Positions 1-5,329 of a DNA stretch of 5,329 bases are shown piece by piece. Both the position numbers and the translations under genes were made by a program. Source of the stretch: UBA10649 sp037130755 (GTDB lineage Bacteria; Actinomycetota; Actinomycetes; S36-B12); the NCBI GenBank assembly GCA_037130755.1, contig JBAXSI010000107.1, positions 1 through 5,329 on the forward strand, read 5' to 3'. Each line of letters begins with the position of its first letter. The stretch's first letter is position 1. The notes below the pieces were generated by a model. That model saw only the letters and a program-made list of their open reading frames with translations, was not told the origin of the DNA and searched no databases.

Positions 1-279
1 TTGGACGCCGCCGCGTCGTGGTGATCCTTTCTTCGGGCCGGGTGGCAGTCCGCGGAACCGCCGTCGCAGGTCGATGATCTGGGCCCTGGTCTCATCGGGG
101 GTCGCGGTCGGGCTCGACGCCGGCCGCCGAGACTTCGGCTCCAGTGCGTCCCAGCCACCGGCCCGCCACGACGCCATCAACTGACTGACCCGAGGCTGAC
201 TGACCCCGTAGAGCTCGGCGGCCTCCCGCTGCGACTTGCCGGACAGGACAGCCTCGACGATGACCCGCTGCTTGGACAT
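1..279 (-). CDS. IS481-family transposase, N-terminal part (partial at window edge)
   Basis: The frame is open from an ATG at 279-277 to the left edge, giving 93 residues with no stop. The protein starts MSKQRVIVEAVLSGKSQREA, and residues about 15-38 form a helix-turn-helix (SQREAAELYGVSQPRVSQL) that in this family binds the element ends. A Trp-containing stretch and a basic, Pro-rich linker (EPKSRRPASSPTATPDETR, about 47-65) follow, matching the usual N-terminus of IS481-type DDE transposases. Their DDE catalytic core lies further downstream and would be left of this window. After LRRRF (about 71-75) the sequence (GLPPGPKKGSPRRG) does not follow the usual family pattern, so the copy may carry an internal deletion or be degenerate. 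There is no strong Shine-Dalgarno sequence. Family assignment is firm for the first 70 residues; whether the gene is intact cannot be judged here. Confidence 0.8.
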   Translation of the reverse strand, partial: MSKQRVIVEAVLSGKSQREAAELYGVSQPRVSQLMASWRAGGWDALEPKSRRPASSPTATPDETRAQIIDLRRRFRGLPPGPKKGSPRRGGVQ

Positions 280-342
280 GCCCCGAACCGTGAACCACTA
301 GCGGGTGAGTAACCGATGGCCGTTGGCACACCTGACGTCGCC

Positions 343-352
343 GGGTCTGACA
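343..352 (-). repeat. Possible terminal end of the IS481-type element
   Basis: Read on the minus strand, the bases 352 to 343 are TGTCAGACCC, which lies 63 bases before the transposase ATG. IS481-type elements usually start with TGT and have a short leader before the transposase, so this is a reasonable candidate for the 5' terminal inverted repeat. The partner repeat and target duplication would be outside the window, so this boundary is inferred only. Confidence 0.3.
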
Positions 353-398
353 TTCGGAGTGAACTGTGATTCAGCCGAAGGCAGCGGCAGACGCATGA

Positions 399-429
399 AT
401 GGGCGGGCGCCCGAGGAGCGCCCGCCCAT
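399..429 (-). terminator. GC-rich hairpin, probable terminator of the phosphoesterase-like gene
   Basis: ATGGGCGGGCGC (399-410) pairs perfectly with GCGCCCGCCCAT (418-429) around a 7-base loop, a 12-bp stem that is nearly all G/C. It lies 60 bases beyond the stop codon of the minus-strand gene at 489-1505. There is no U-tract after the stem, as is common for actinobacterial terminators. It would also shield the transposase promoter region from read-through. The stem is seen directly; the termination role is inferred. Confidence 0.6.
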
Positions 430-488
430 CCACGTCCATCAAGCCGGGGGACTTTTGTCGGTCGGCCCCGTCCGGCTGCCGCGATTGA

Positions 489-1505
489 CTAGGGGAGCAA
501 TTGCGGAGTGAAGGTGAAGACAGCCGGTGACTTCGCATTGACGTCAACACGCACCCAGCCGTGCTGGGTGTCGCCAGGAGTGACGACGCGGGTGAAGTTG
601 GGCAGGTCAAGCGGGTTGTCGACCGTCATCACGTGCGAGTCGCCGTTGATCAGTGCGACCTGGCCGGAGAAGCCCGCGACCAGTCGAGCGAGAGCGGCCT
701 TCTCGTCGGCGTAGTGGACGACGGGATCGGAGTTGATCGGCGAGTTCCACATGTCGGCCTGCTGGATGACCATGACGCCCTTCGAGCCACGCTTCTTGGC
801 GAAGTCGAAGCCGGACTGCAGCCAGGCGAGGTTCGCCGCATTGCGAGCGGTGTACTCGGCGAGGTTGCCGTTCTGCTTGGTCGGGTCCGTGGTGATCTTG
901 CCGTCGGGGGTGAGCATGTTGCCCGCTGCGTCGAACTGCGGAGCGTTGTTGTCGGTGCCGGGCGCGTGGACGGTGATGAAGGTGACACCGTCATGCTCCC
1001 AGCGGGCGTTCTCGGGGAACTGCGCGCTCTGCTGGGTCAAGTCAAGCGGGTCCTGGCCCAAGGACTCGTCGTCGGAGAAGAACATCGACCGGATGAGGGC
1101 CAGTTGCACGTTCGGGTCGAGGGAGCCGTTGCTGATCCGGTCGCAGTCGGTCCACTCGTTGTCACCAGGCGTGTAGACGGTGGCCCACTTGATGGATCCG
1201 AACATCGACTGTGCGTTGGTGTAGGGGTTGTATCCGGTGACCGGGTCGGTGCCACAGAACGAGTTCTTGCCGGCCTTGATGTCGCCGTCGAAGACTGTGA
1301 AGACAAGTTCCTGCTTGTTGATGTCGGCGACGACGCTCGCCTCGGCGGCGATGCCGGCGGCGTTGTAGGGCTGGTCGCCCCACAGCCCGATGGTGTAGCC
1401 GCCGCGGCGATCGTCGGCGGAGGCAGGCGAAAACGGGACAGCGATGACGGATGCGGTGACAGCGGCAGTAGCGGCCGCGACGATCGCGAGGCGTCGGAAG
1501 GTCAT
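489..1505 (-). CDS. Secreted metallophosphoesterase-like protein
   Basis: This 338-residue protein starts with a typical Sec signal peptide: basic MTFRR, a hydrophobic Ala/Val core to about residue 24, and an ASA cleavage site at 28-30 followed by DD. It should therefore be exported. The mature part has the order of motifs of a calcineurin-like phosphoesterase in altered form: GDQPY (43-47), DGDIKAG (73-79), PGDNEWTDC (113-121, at the place of the usual GNH-D/E box), H180 in VHAPG, QQADMW (248-253) and NGDSH (287-291, in place of GHxH). DTQHGW (312-317) follows near the C-terminus. Several classical metal ligands are replaced, so phosphatase activity is plausible but unproven and the substrate is unknown. 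C84 and C121 may form a disulfide. The ATG has a good Shine-Dalgarno (GAGGAG, 5 bases upstream). Phased repeats like a PHO box lie 64 bases upstream, and a hairpin follows the gene. The fold assignment rests on motif spacing only. Confidence 0.8.
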   Translation of the reverse strand: MTFRRLAIVAAATAAVTASVIAVPFSPASADDRRGGYTIGLWGDQPYNAAGIAAEASVVADINKQELVFTVFDGDIKAGKNSFCGTDPVTGYNPYTNAQSMFGSIKWATVYTPGDNEWTDCDRISNGSLDPNVQLALIRSMFFSDDESLGQDPLDLTQQSAQFPENARWEHDGVTFITVHAPGTDNNAPQFDAAGNMLTPDGKITTDPTKQNGNLAEYTARNAANLAWLQSGFDFAKKRGSKGVMVIQQADMWNSPINSDPVVHYADEKAALARLVAGFSGQVALINGDSHVMTVDNPLDLPNFTRVVTPGDTQHGWVRVDVNAKSPAVFTFTPQLLP

Positions 1506-1546
1506 GGAGTCTCCTCGTTGCTGGGGTGAGCCACCACCACATCAGC

Positions 1547-1590
1547 GACAGGTGAGATCCGGTCGGCGCCTACGTGTCCGTCAGGTGAAC
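1547..1590 (-). promoter_or_regulatory. PHO-box-like 11-nt phased repeats (candidate PhoP operator)
   Basis: Read on the minus strand, GTTCACCTGAC (1590-1580) is followed directly by GGACACGTAGG (1579-1569). Each fits 9 of 11 positions of the Streptomyces PhoP direct-repeat unit as I recall it (G-G/T-TCA-YYY-R-G/C-G). A further partial copy, TCTCACCTGTC (1557-1547), sits exactly three 11-nt steps further on; the intervening unit is poor (about 6 of 11). The array ends 41 bases before the ATG of the secreted phosphoesterase-like gene. PhoP control would suit a secreted phosphatase, but the match was made by eye and could be chance. Confidence 0.35.
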
Positions 1591-1609
1591 ACAAACGGTA
1601 CGAATCGGG

Positions 1610-2017
1610 CTAGATCGCCCGCACCTTGTTGTTGCGCGCCTCATGGGTCAACTCGACCTGACCCAGTGCCTCCAGCAGCGGCGGGAGGTACATGCCGAAG
1701 CGTCCGCGGTACCCGTTGCGCAGGCCGTACCAGCCCCCGACCGGGTTGTCGTCCGCGCGGCCGAACGCCTCGACTGTGCCCGGGGCGGCCGGCTTCTTCT
1801 CGTCCGCCGCTCCGAGGTCGACCCAGTCGCCCTGCTTCTTCAGCCAGGCGTGCAGGTCGTCAATGGCCTCAAGGCGGTACTTGAGGGTCGTGGAGCCGAC
1901 CTGGCACACGAGCGCGGGCGGATCAGCCGACTCGTCCTTGTACATCGTGTACTCGGACGAACCCGGAGCGGTGGTCAACTGCCACGGATCGTCTTTGGTG
2001 CCGCTTCCCTTGGCCAT
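1610..2017 (-). CDS. Small conserved actinobacterial protein of unknown function
   Basis: A 135-residue protein with no signal peptide or membrane segment, so presumably cytosolic. The start ATG is preceded by AGGAG four bases upstream, which supports this start. It begins MAKGSGTKDDPWQLTTAPGS, then has a CQVGSTTLKYRLEAIDDLHAWLKKQGDWV-type region split over residues 38-66, a charged stretch (ADEKKPAAPGTVEAFGR, 71-87) and an aromatic, Gly-rich C-terminal part (GGWYGLRNGYRGRFGMYLPP, 94-113). I recognise this as a widespread actinobacterial hypothetical family, possibly the one labelled DUF6855, but the label is from memory. No catalytic motif is visible and I assign no function. It is on the same strand as the phosphoesterase-like gene 104 bases downstream; that gap contains the PHO-box-like repeats, so the two may be transcribed separately. 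Confidence 0.75.
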   Translation of the reverse strand: MAKGSGTKDDPWQLTTAPGSSEYTMYKDESADPPALVCQVGSTTLKYRLEAIDDLHAWLKKQGDWVDLGAADEKKPAAPGTVEAFGRADDNPVGGWYGLRNGYRGRFGMYLPPLLEALGQVELTHEARNNKVRAI

Positions 2018-2132
2018 TTCACTCCTGCCCTCGTGGAGTGCCTAGAACTACCACCGATTCGCCCGGCTTGTACAGAAAAGTAATGGTCAGCTTGGGTGAT
2101 ACCTCATGGCGCGAAGGCGATTCGATTCGTCC

Positions 2133-2138
2133 TACAGT
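2133..2138 (+). promoter_or_regulatory. Possible -10 element for the lipoprotein gene
   Basis: TACAGT fits the actinobacterial TANNNT -10 pattern. It would put the transcript start near 2145, giving a leader of roughly 38 bases before the ATG at 2183. No good -35 hexamer is visible 16-19 bases upstream, so support is weak. On the other strand, TACTTT at 2082-2077 is an equally weak candidate for the divergent gene that starts at 2017. Confidence 0.25.
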
Positions 2139-2182
2139 GATCGCTGGGCGTGGCGGTCGCGCTCGAACCCGGGGGTTTGACG

Positions 2183-2749
2183 ATGAAGTCGGGAGTCCGC
2201 TGGGCGGCGTTGGCGACCGCGCTGCTCGTCCTCGCCGGGTGCTCCTCGTCCGCGCCGGTGTCTGGCGCGGCCAGCCTGCCGCCGATCCAGTTCGTGCCGC
2301 AGTCGCCGACGGAGGCTCCCGAGCCAAGCGAAGGGCAGTCTGGCAGCGTCGCGGGCACCTGTCCTGACGCCGTGAAGTCTGCAGTGGACTCGATCGTGTC
2401 TCAGCAGCTGGCCGCGTTCAAGGCGCGTGACTTCGATGCCGCGTTCGCGCTGGCCTCCGAGCAGTTCCGAGCGATCACCAACGCCGAGGGGCTCAAGGCG
2501 CTCATCCTCAAGGGCCATCCGGAGGTGGCGGACTCGGTCTCGCACGAGTTCAGCGACTGCCGACAGCCCAATCCCGGTCTCGTCCTGGGTGCGGTGTCGG
2601 TCACCGGCGAGAACGGCAAGACGGTGCTGCTCGTGTACCAGTTCACCCTCGAGGACGGCACGTGGCACATCCTGCAGTCGGCCCCGATGGACGGACATGG
2701 CGGCGGGTCTGAGTTGACCAGCGATCCTGCTGTGTCCGGGGACGTCTGA
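2183..2749 (+). CDS. Lipoprotein with DUF4864-like domain
   Basis: From the ATG at 2183 the product has 188 residues. It starts MKSGVRWAALATALLVLAGC: two basic residues, a hydrophobic core and a clear lipobox (LAGC) with the lipidated Cys at position 20, so the mature protein should be anchored to the outer face of the cytoplasmic membrane. A Pro/Ser-rich tether (about 21-55) follows. Residues about 66-168 resemble DUF4864: an amphipathic helix (SIVSQQLAAFKARDFDAAFA), LKALILKGHPEV, then strands ending in YQFTLEDGTWHI. C60 and C126 could form a disulfide. A GTG at 2150 in the same frame would add 11 residues (MAVALEPGGLT) before the basic n-region and spoil the signal peptide, so ATG 2183 is preferred; a GGGGG stretch lies about 7 bases upstream. 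The fold suggests a small ligand- or protein-binding domain of the NTF2-like kind, but the function is unknown. The gene is divergent from the small conserved gene and convergent with the methyltransferase. Confidence 0.8.
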   Translation: MKSGVRWAALATALLVLAGCSSSAPVSGAASLPPIQFVPQSPTEAPEPSEGQSGSVAGTCPDAVKSAVDSIVSQQLAAFKARDFDAAFALASEQFRAITNAEGLKALILKGHPEVADSVSHEFSDCRQPNPGLVLGAVSVTGENGKTVLLVYQFTLEDGTWHILQSAPMDGHGGGSELTSDPAVSGDV

Positions 2750-2772
2750 TTGCCGCGGTGACGTGATCAGCG

Positions 2773-3900
2773 CTACGACGCGGGCCACTCGCGAAGGAAC
2801 GGGTTCTCCCACAGCTGTGTCCCGTCCTGGACGGTGAAGCCCGACAGCGTCGGATGGGTCATGACGAAGTGCGCAGTGCAGGGATCGTCGATGAGCAGGC
2901 CCCAGCCGCGCGCGAGGAGGTGCTGCTGCAGCTGACCCTCCGCCAGTCGATTGGTCGTCCCCACGGCCATGAGCCGAACGTGGGCCTGGATGGCGTCGCT
3001 CATGGGCTCGAGGAGTTCGAACTCGACACCTTGCACATCGATGTGCAGCAGGTCGGTATGGGTACTGCCGGCGAGCAGCGTGTCCAGGCAGACAGCGGGC
3101 ACCTCACGATGCCGCAGGTGGGCGCCTCGGTAGTCCACATCGGTACCGGGCAGCGTCCACACGGCGGCGCCCATGTCCGCCTCGTCGATCTCGGGGAACT
3201 GCAGTGTCGTCGTGGTGTGCCAGCCGGCCGCAAGCACGACGAGCAGTTCCGCGTCGCCGTGTCCGCTGAGGAGTCGGGCGCCGATCTCTGCCGGGGAACC
3301 CTCGACGAGCTCCACGCTGACGTCGTTGTCGTGGGCATGCTGCACAGCCCAGCCGGCCCTCGTGACGTCGGCCTCAATGGCGATGCCCTGTGCGCGGAGC
3401 CCGCGACGCCGGGCATACACGATTCCTGACACCGACCATGGCGCCCAGCCAGCGCCCACCTCGACGACGCGGAAGGTGTCGTGGGCAGTTCGCAGGGCCT
3501 CGGCCAGCGAGGCGTACTCCACGTCCTCGCTGCGGTAGCCGTCGTCGGGGATGGGCAAGTCAATGCACGTGACACCGCTCAAGTGCTGCGGTGCCCACGG
3601 CAGCATCGGGATCCGCGTGCGGATCCCCGACCAGTCGACCAGGAAGTCCGTCTCCGCATCGGGGAGCACGTTGGCGCGCAACGACTCAAGCAGACCGGGC
3701 ACGTCCTCCGACGTGATCGGCCTTGCTATTCCGTTCCCTAGGCTTGGCACTGCTGGCGGCCCTGCTGGCTCCCCCGCCGACCGTTCAGGCGCCCGTACCG
3801 TGAAAGGCAGGCGCACCCCCGCACAGTAGGCCTCGGCAGGCCGGGTGTCCCGATAAGCGGTCTGCCGCTTGCCAGGGCGGTCCCGAATAGTCGGACGCAT
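2773..3900 (-). CDS. FkbM-family SAM-dependent methyltransferase (start uncertain)
   Basis: The longest frame gives 375 residues. The methyltransferase core starts near residue 143: FRVVEVGAGWAPW (143-155) is the glycine-rich SAM-binding motif I, followed by the acidic motif II end IAIEAD (173-178). LLHIDVQGVEFELLE (284-298) is the FkbM signature strand, and VGTTNRLAEGQLQQHLLARGW (starting at 313) resembles the C-terminal GTHSR...GW block of the family. DGTQLWENP near the end also matches a subgroup that ends in a W-x-NP motif. The family O-methylates sugars, lipids or small molecules; the substrate here is unknown. The first 60 or so residues are Arg/Pro-rich, not family-like, and the ATG at 3900 has no Shine-Dalgarno. 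In-frame GTG starts at 3816, 3750 or 3702 are possible; 3750 (residue 51) would leave room for a promoter. The stop is 23 bases from the convergent lipoprotein gene. Confidence 0.8.
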   Translation of the reverse strand: MRPTIRDRPGKRQTAYRDTRPAEAYCAGVRLPFTVRAPERSAGEPAGPPAVPSLGNGIARPITSEDVPGLLESLRANVLPDAETDFLVDWSGIRTRIPMLPWAPQHLSGVTCIDLPIPDDGYRSEDVEYASLAEALRTAHDTFRVVEVGAGWAPWSVSGIVYARRRGLRAQGIAIEADVTRAGWAVQHAHDNDVSVELVEGSPAEIGARLLSGHGDAELLVVLAAGWHTTTTLQFPEIDEADMGAAVWTLPGTDVDYRGAHLRHREVPAVCLDTLLAGSTHTDLLHIDVQGVEFELLEPMSDAIQAHVRLMAVGTTNRLAEGQLQQHLLARGWGLLIDDPCTAHFVMTHPTLSGFTVQDGTQLWENPFLREWPAS

Positions 3901-3909
3901 GCGGCAATC

Positions 3910-3913
3910 AGGA
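3910..3913 (+). promoter_or_regulatory. Ribosome binding site for the ABC-F gene
   Basis: AGGA lies 10 bases before the GTG at 3924. The frame has a stop at 3888-3890 and no ATG, GTG or TTG between it and 3924, so this site fixes the non-AUG start. Confidence 0.5.
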
Positions 3914-3923
3914 CAATGACTGC

Positions 3924-5329
3924 GTGGCTGCGCCGTCCCGGAACCTCGTCAACCTTGAGACGGTGAGCAAGTCCTTCGGCGATCGCCCGCTCCTGGACGA
4001 GGTGTCGACTGGAGTCAACGCCGGGGATCGCATCGGCGTGGTCGGCCGCAACGGCGCCGGTAAGACGACCCTGCTCGACGTGCTGGCCGGGCTTGAGCCG
4101 GTCGACTCGGGACGGGTCAGCATGGCGTCCGACGTGCACCTCGGCGTACTGAAGCAGAACCCCGACGTGGACCCGCTCACGACGATCCTCGAAGCGGTTG
4201 TCGGCACCGGCGCCACCCACGAGTGGGCCGCCAAGCCGCGCGTGCGCGAGGTGCTGGAGGGGCTGCTCGGCGGGTATGACGACGAGCTGCTCGACCGACA
4301 ACTGGGCGACCTCTCCGGAGGGGAGCGCCGCCGTGTCGAACTGGCGCGCCTGCTGGTCGCGGACCTCGACCTGCTCCTGCTGGACGAGCCGACCAACCAC
4401 CTCGACGTCGAGATCGTCGCGTGGCTCGCTGACCACCTGAAGGCGCGGACGGGCCTGGCTGTGGTGGTTGTCACCCACGACCGCTGGTTCCTCGACGAGG
4501 TCTGCGAGAGCATGTGGGAGGTCGTCGGGGGTGCGGTCGAGGAGTACGACGGCGGGTACTCCGCCTACGTGCTGTCGAAAGCCGAGCGCCAACGTCAGAG
4601 CGCGGCCGTGGAGGCCCGCCGGAACAACCTCCTGCGCAAGGAGCTCGCGTGGCTGCGCCGCGGAGCACCCGCCCGCACCTCCAAGCCGAAGTTCCGCCTC
4701 GACGCTGCATACGAGCTGATCAGTACCGAACCGCCGCCTCGCGATGCGGTCGAACTGCTCTCCTTCGCTGACGCGCGACTCGGCAAGACCGTCTACGAGG
4801 TCCACGACGCAACGCTGTTCATGGGTCCGAAGCGGCTGTTCGACCACCTCAACTGGAACGTCGGGCCTGGCCAGCGCATCGGCATCCTTGGGCCGAACGG
4901 AGCGGGCAAGACGTCGCTGCTGCGCATGATCCTCGGCGACGTGCACCCCTCGCACGGTCGCATCGTCACGGGCCTGACGGTGAAGCCCGCATACCTGTCA
5001 CAGCATCTGGAGGAGCTCGACCCGACGTGGCGCGTCATTGAGGCCGTGGAGCGCGTGGCGCAGCGGGTCGACCTGGGCAAGGGTCGCGAGTTGTCGGCCG
5101 GGCAGTTGTGCGAGCGTCTCGGCTTCGGTGCTGACGGGCAGTGGACTCCGGTGGGCGACCTGTCCGGTGGCGAGCGGCGACGGCTGCAGCTCACTCGGCT
5201 GCTCATGGGCGCACCGAACGTCCTAGTCCTCGACGAGCCGACGAACGACTTCGACGTCGAGACGCTCGCGGCCCTGGAGGACCTGCTCGACGGGTTCGCC
5301 GGCACGCTGCTGATCGTGTCCCACGACCG
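3924..5329 (+). CDS. ABC-F family ATPase (Uup/EttA-like), partial at window edge
   Basis: The frame from GTG 3924 is open to the end of the window: 468 complete residues plus two bases. Two ABC domains follow each other without membrane segments. Domain 1 has Walker A GRNGAGKT (41-48), signature LSGGE (130-134), Walker B LLLLDEPTNHLD (150-161, catalytic E155) and H185 in THDR. Domain 2 has Walker A GPNGAGKT (323-330), LSGGE (413-417), Walker B VLVLDEPTNDFD (433-444) and SHDR at the cut end. The basic linker between them (about 215-275, with KELAWLRRGAPARTSKPKFR) is typical of ABC-F proteins, which bind the ribosomal E-site and act in translation or in relief from stalling. No EttA-type arm is seen between Walker A and the signature of domain 1, which leans toward Uup. 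Any C-terminal coiled coil is beyond the window. This is probably a housekeeping factor; nothing here shows antibiotic resistance. Confidence 0.92.
   Translation, partial: MAAPSRNLVNLETVSKSFGDRPLLDEVSTGVNAGDRIGVVGRNGAGKTTLLDVLAGLEPVDSGRVSMASDVHLGVLKQNPDVDPLTTILEAVVGTGATHEWAAKPRVREVLEGLLGGYDDELLDRQLGDLSGGERRRVELARLLVADLDLLLLDEPTNHLDVEIVAWLADHLKARTGLAVVVVTHDRWFLDEVCESMWEVVGGAVEEYDGGYSAYVLSKAERQRQSAAVEARRNNLLRKELAWLRRGAPARTSKPKFRLDAAYELISTEPPPRDAVELLSFADARLGKTVYEVHDATLFMGPKRLFDHLNWNVGPGQRIGILGPNGAGKTSLLRMILGDVHPSHGRIVTGLTVKPAYLSQHLEELDPTWRVIEAVERVAQRVDLGKGRELSAGQLCERLGFGADGQWTPVGDLSGGERRRLQLTRLLMGAPNVLVLDEPTNDFDVETLAALEDLLDGFAGTLLIVSHD

Noticed and set aside
561..1529. Long plus-strand open frame (322 codons) opposite the secreted phosphoesterase-like gene
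   Set aside because: It mirrors the codon bias of the real gene, has Val/Gly/Asp-rich composition with no recognisable domain, and the minus-strand frame has a signal peptide, motifs and a ribosome binding site.
2166..2177. AACCCGGGGGTT inverted repeat before the lipoprotein ATG as a possible switch hiding the ribosome binding site
   Set aside because: The arms are only 5 bp with a 2-base gap, too tight for a stable RNA hairpin.
2150..2182. Upstream GTG start for the lipoprotein, possibly leaderless
   Set aside because: It would add an acidic, Pro/Gly-containing extension in front of the signal peptide; ATG 2183 gives a standard lipoprotein signal.
2132..2812. Minus-strand open frame of 226 codons over the lipoprotein
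   Set aside because: Arg-rich shadow of the lipoprotein gene with no domain; it also runs into the end of the methyltransferase gene.
3916..3966. ATG just before the ABC-F start
   Set aside because: Its frame meets a stop after 16 codons and differs from the ABC frame, so it is not the ABC-F start; a regulatory mini-ORF is not supported by a ribosome binding site.
3738..4955. Minus-strand open frame of 405 codons
   Set aside because: It lies antisense to the ABC-F gene, whose two complete sets of Walker and signature motifs prove the plus-strand frame. The antisense product is a low-complexity shadow.
2773..5329. Methyltransferase plus ABC-F pair as an antibiotic-resistance or natural-product cassette
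   Set aside because: FkbM enzymes are not rRNA methyltransferases, the genes are divergent, no biosynthetic gene is present, and the ABC-F looks like a housekeeping Uup/EttA-type protein.

Overview
This window is high-GC DNA in which every gene shows strong third-position G/C bias. That bias, a GTG start, short intergenic gaps and the protein families present point to an actinomycete (Actinomycetota), perhaps of the Nocardioides/Propionibacteriales type. The phylum call is fairly secure; the genus is a guess.

Layout, left to right. (1) Positions 1-279, minus strand: the N-terminal part of an IS481-type transposase running off the left edge, with a possible element end near 352. (2) Positions 399-429: a perfect 12-bp GC-rich hairpin that probably ends transcription of the next gene. 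(3) Positions 489-1505, minus: a Sec-exported protein related to metallophosphoesterases, with 11-nt-phased repeats resembling a PhoP (PHO-box) operator 64 nt upstream of its start. (4) Positions 1610-2017, minus: a small soluble conserved protein of unknown function. (5) Positions 2183-2749, plus: a lipoprotein carrying a DUF4864-like domain. (6) Positions 2773-3900, minus: an FkbM-family SAM-dependent methyltransferase with an uncertain start, convergent with the lipoprotein. (7) Position 3924 to the right edge, plus: an ABC-F ATPase of the Uup/EttA type with two nucleotide-binding domains, cut by the window just after its second H-loop. It opens with GTG and diverges from the methyltransferase with only 23 bases between the outermost starts.

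The genes do not form an obvious pathway. Two products are exported (the phosphoesterase-like protein and the lipoprotein), and if the PHO-box reading is right the former belongs to a phosphate-starvation response. The ABC-F protein acts on ribosomes in the cytosol, and the methyltransferase substrate cannot be read from context. I see no tRNA, rRNA, CRISPR array, phage module, toxin-antitoxin pair or defence system, and no convincing new multi-gene system. The best leads are the phased repeats before the secreted phosphoesterase and the unusual metal-site residues of that protein. No stretch longer than 300 bases lacks a gene.
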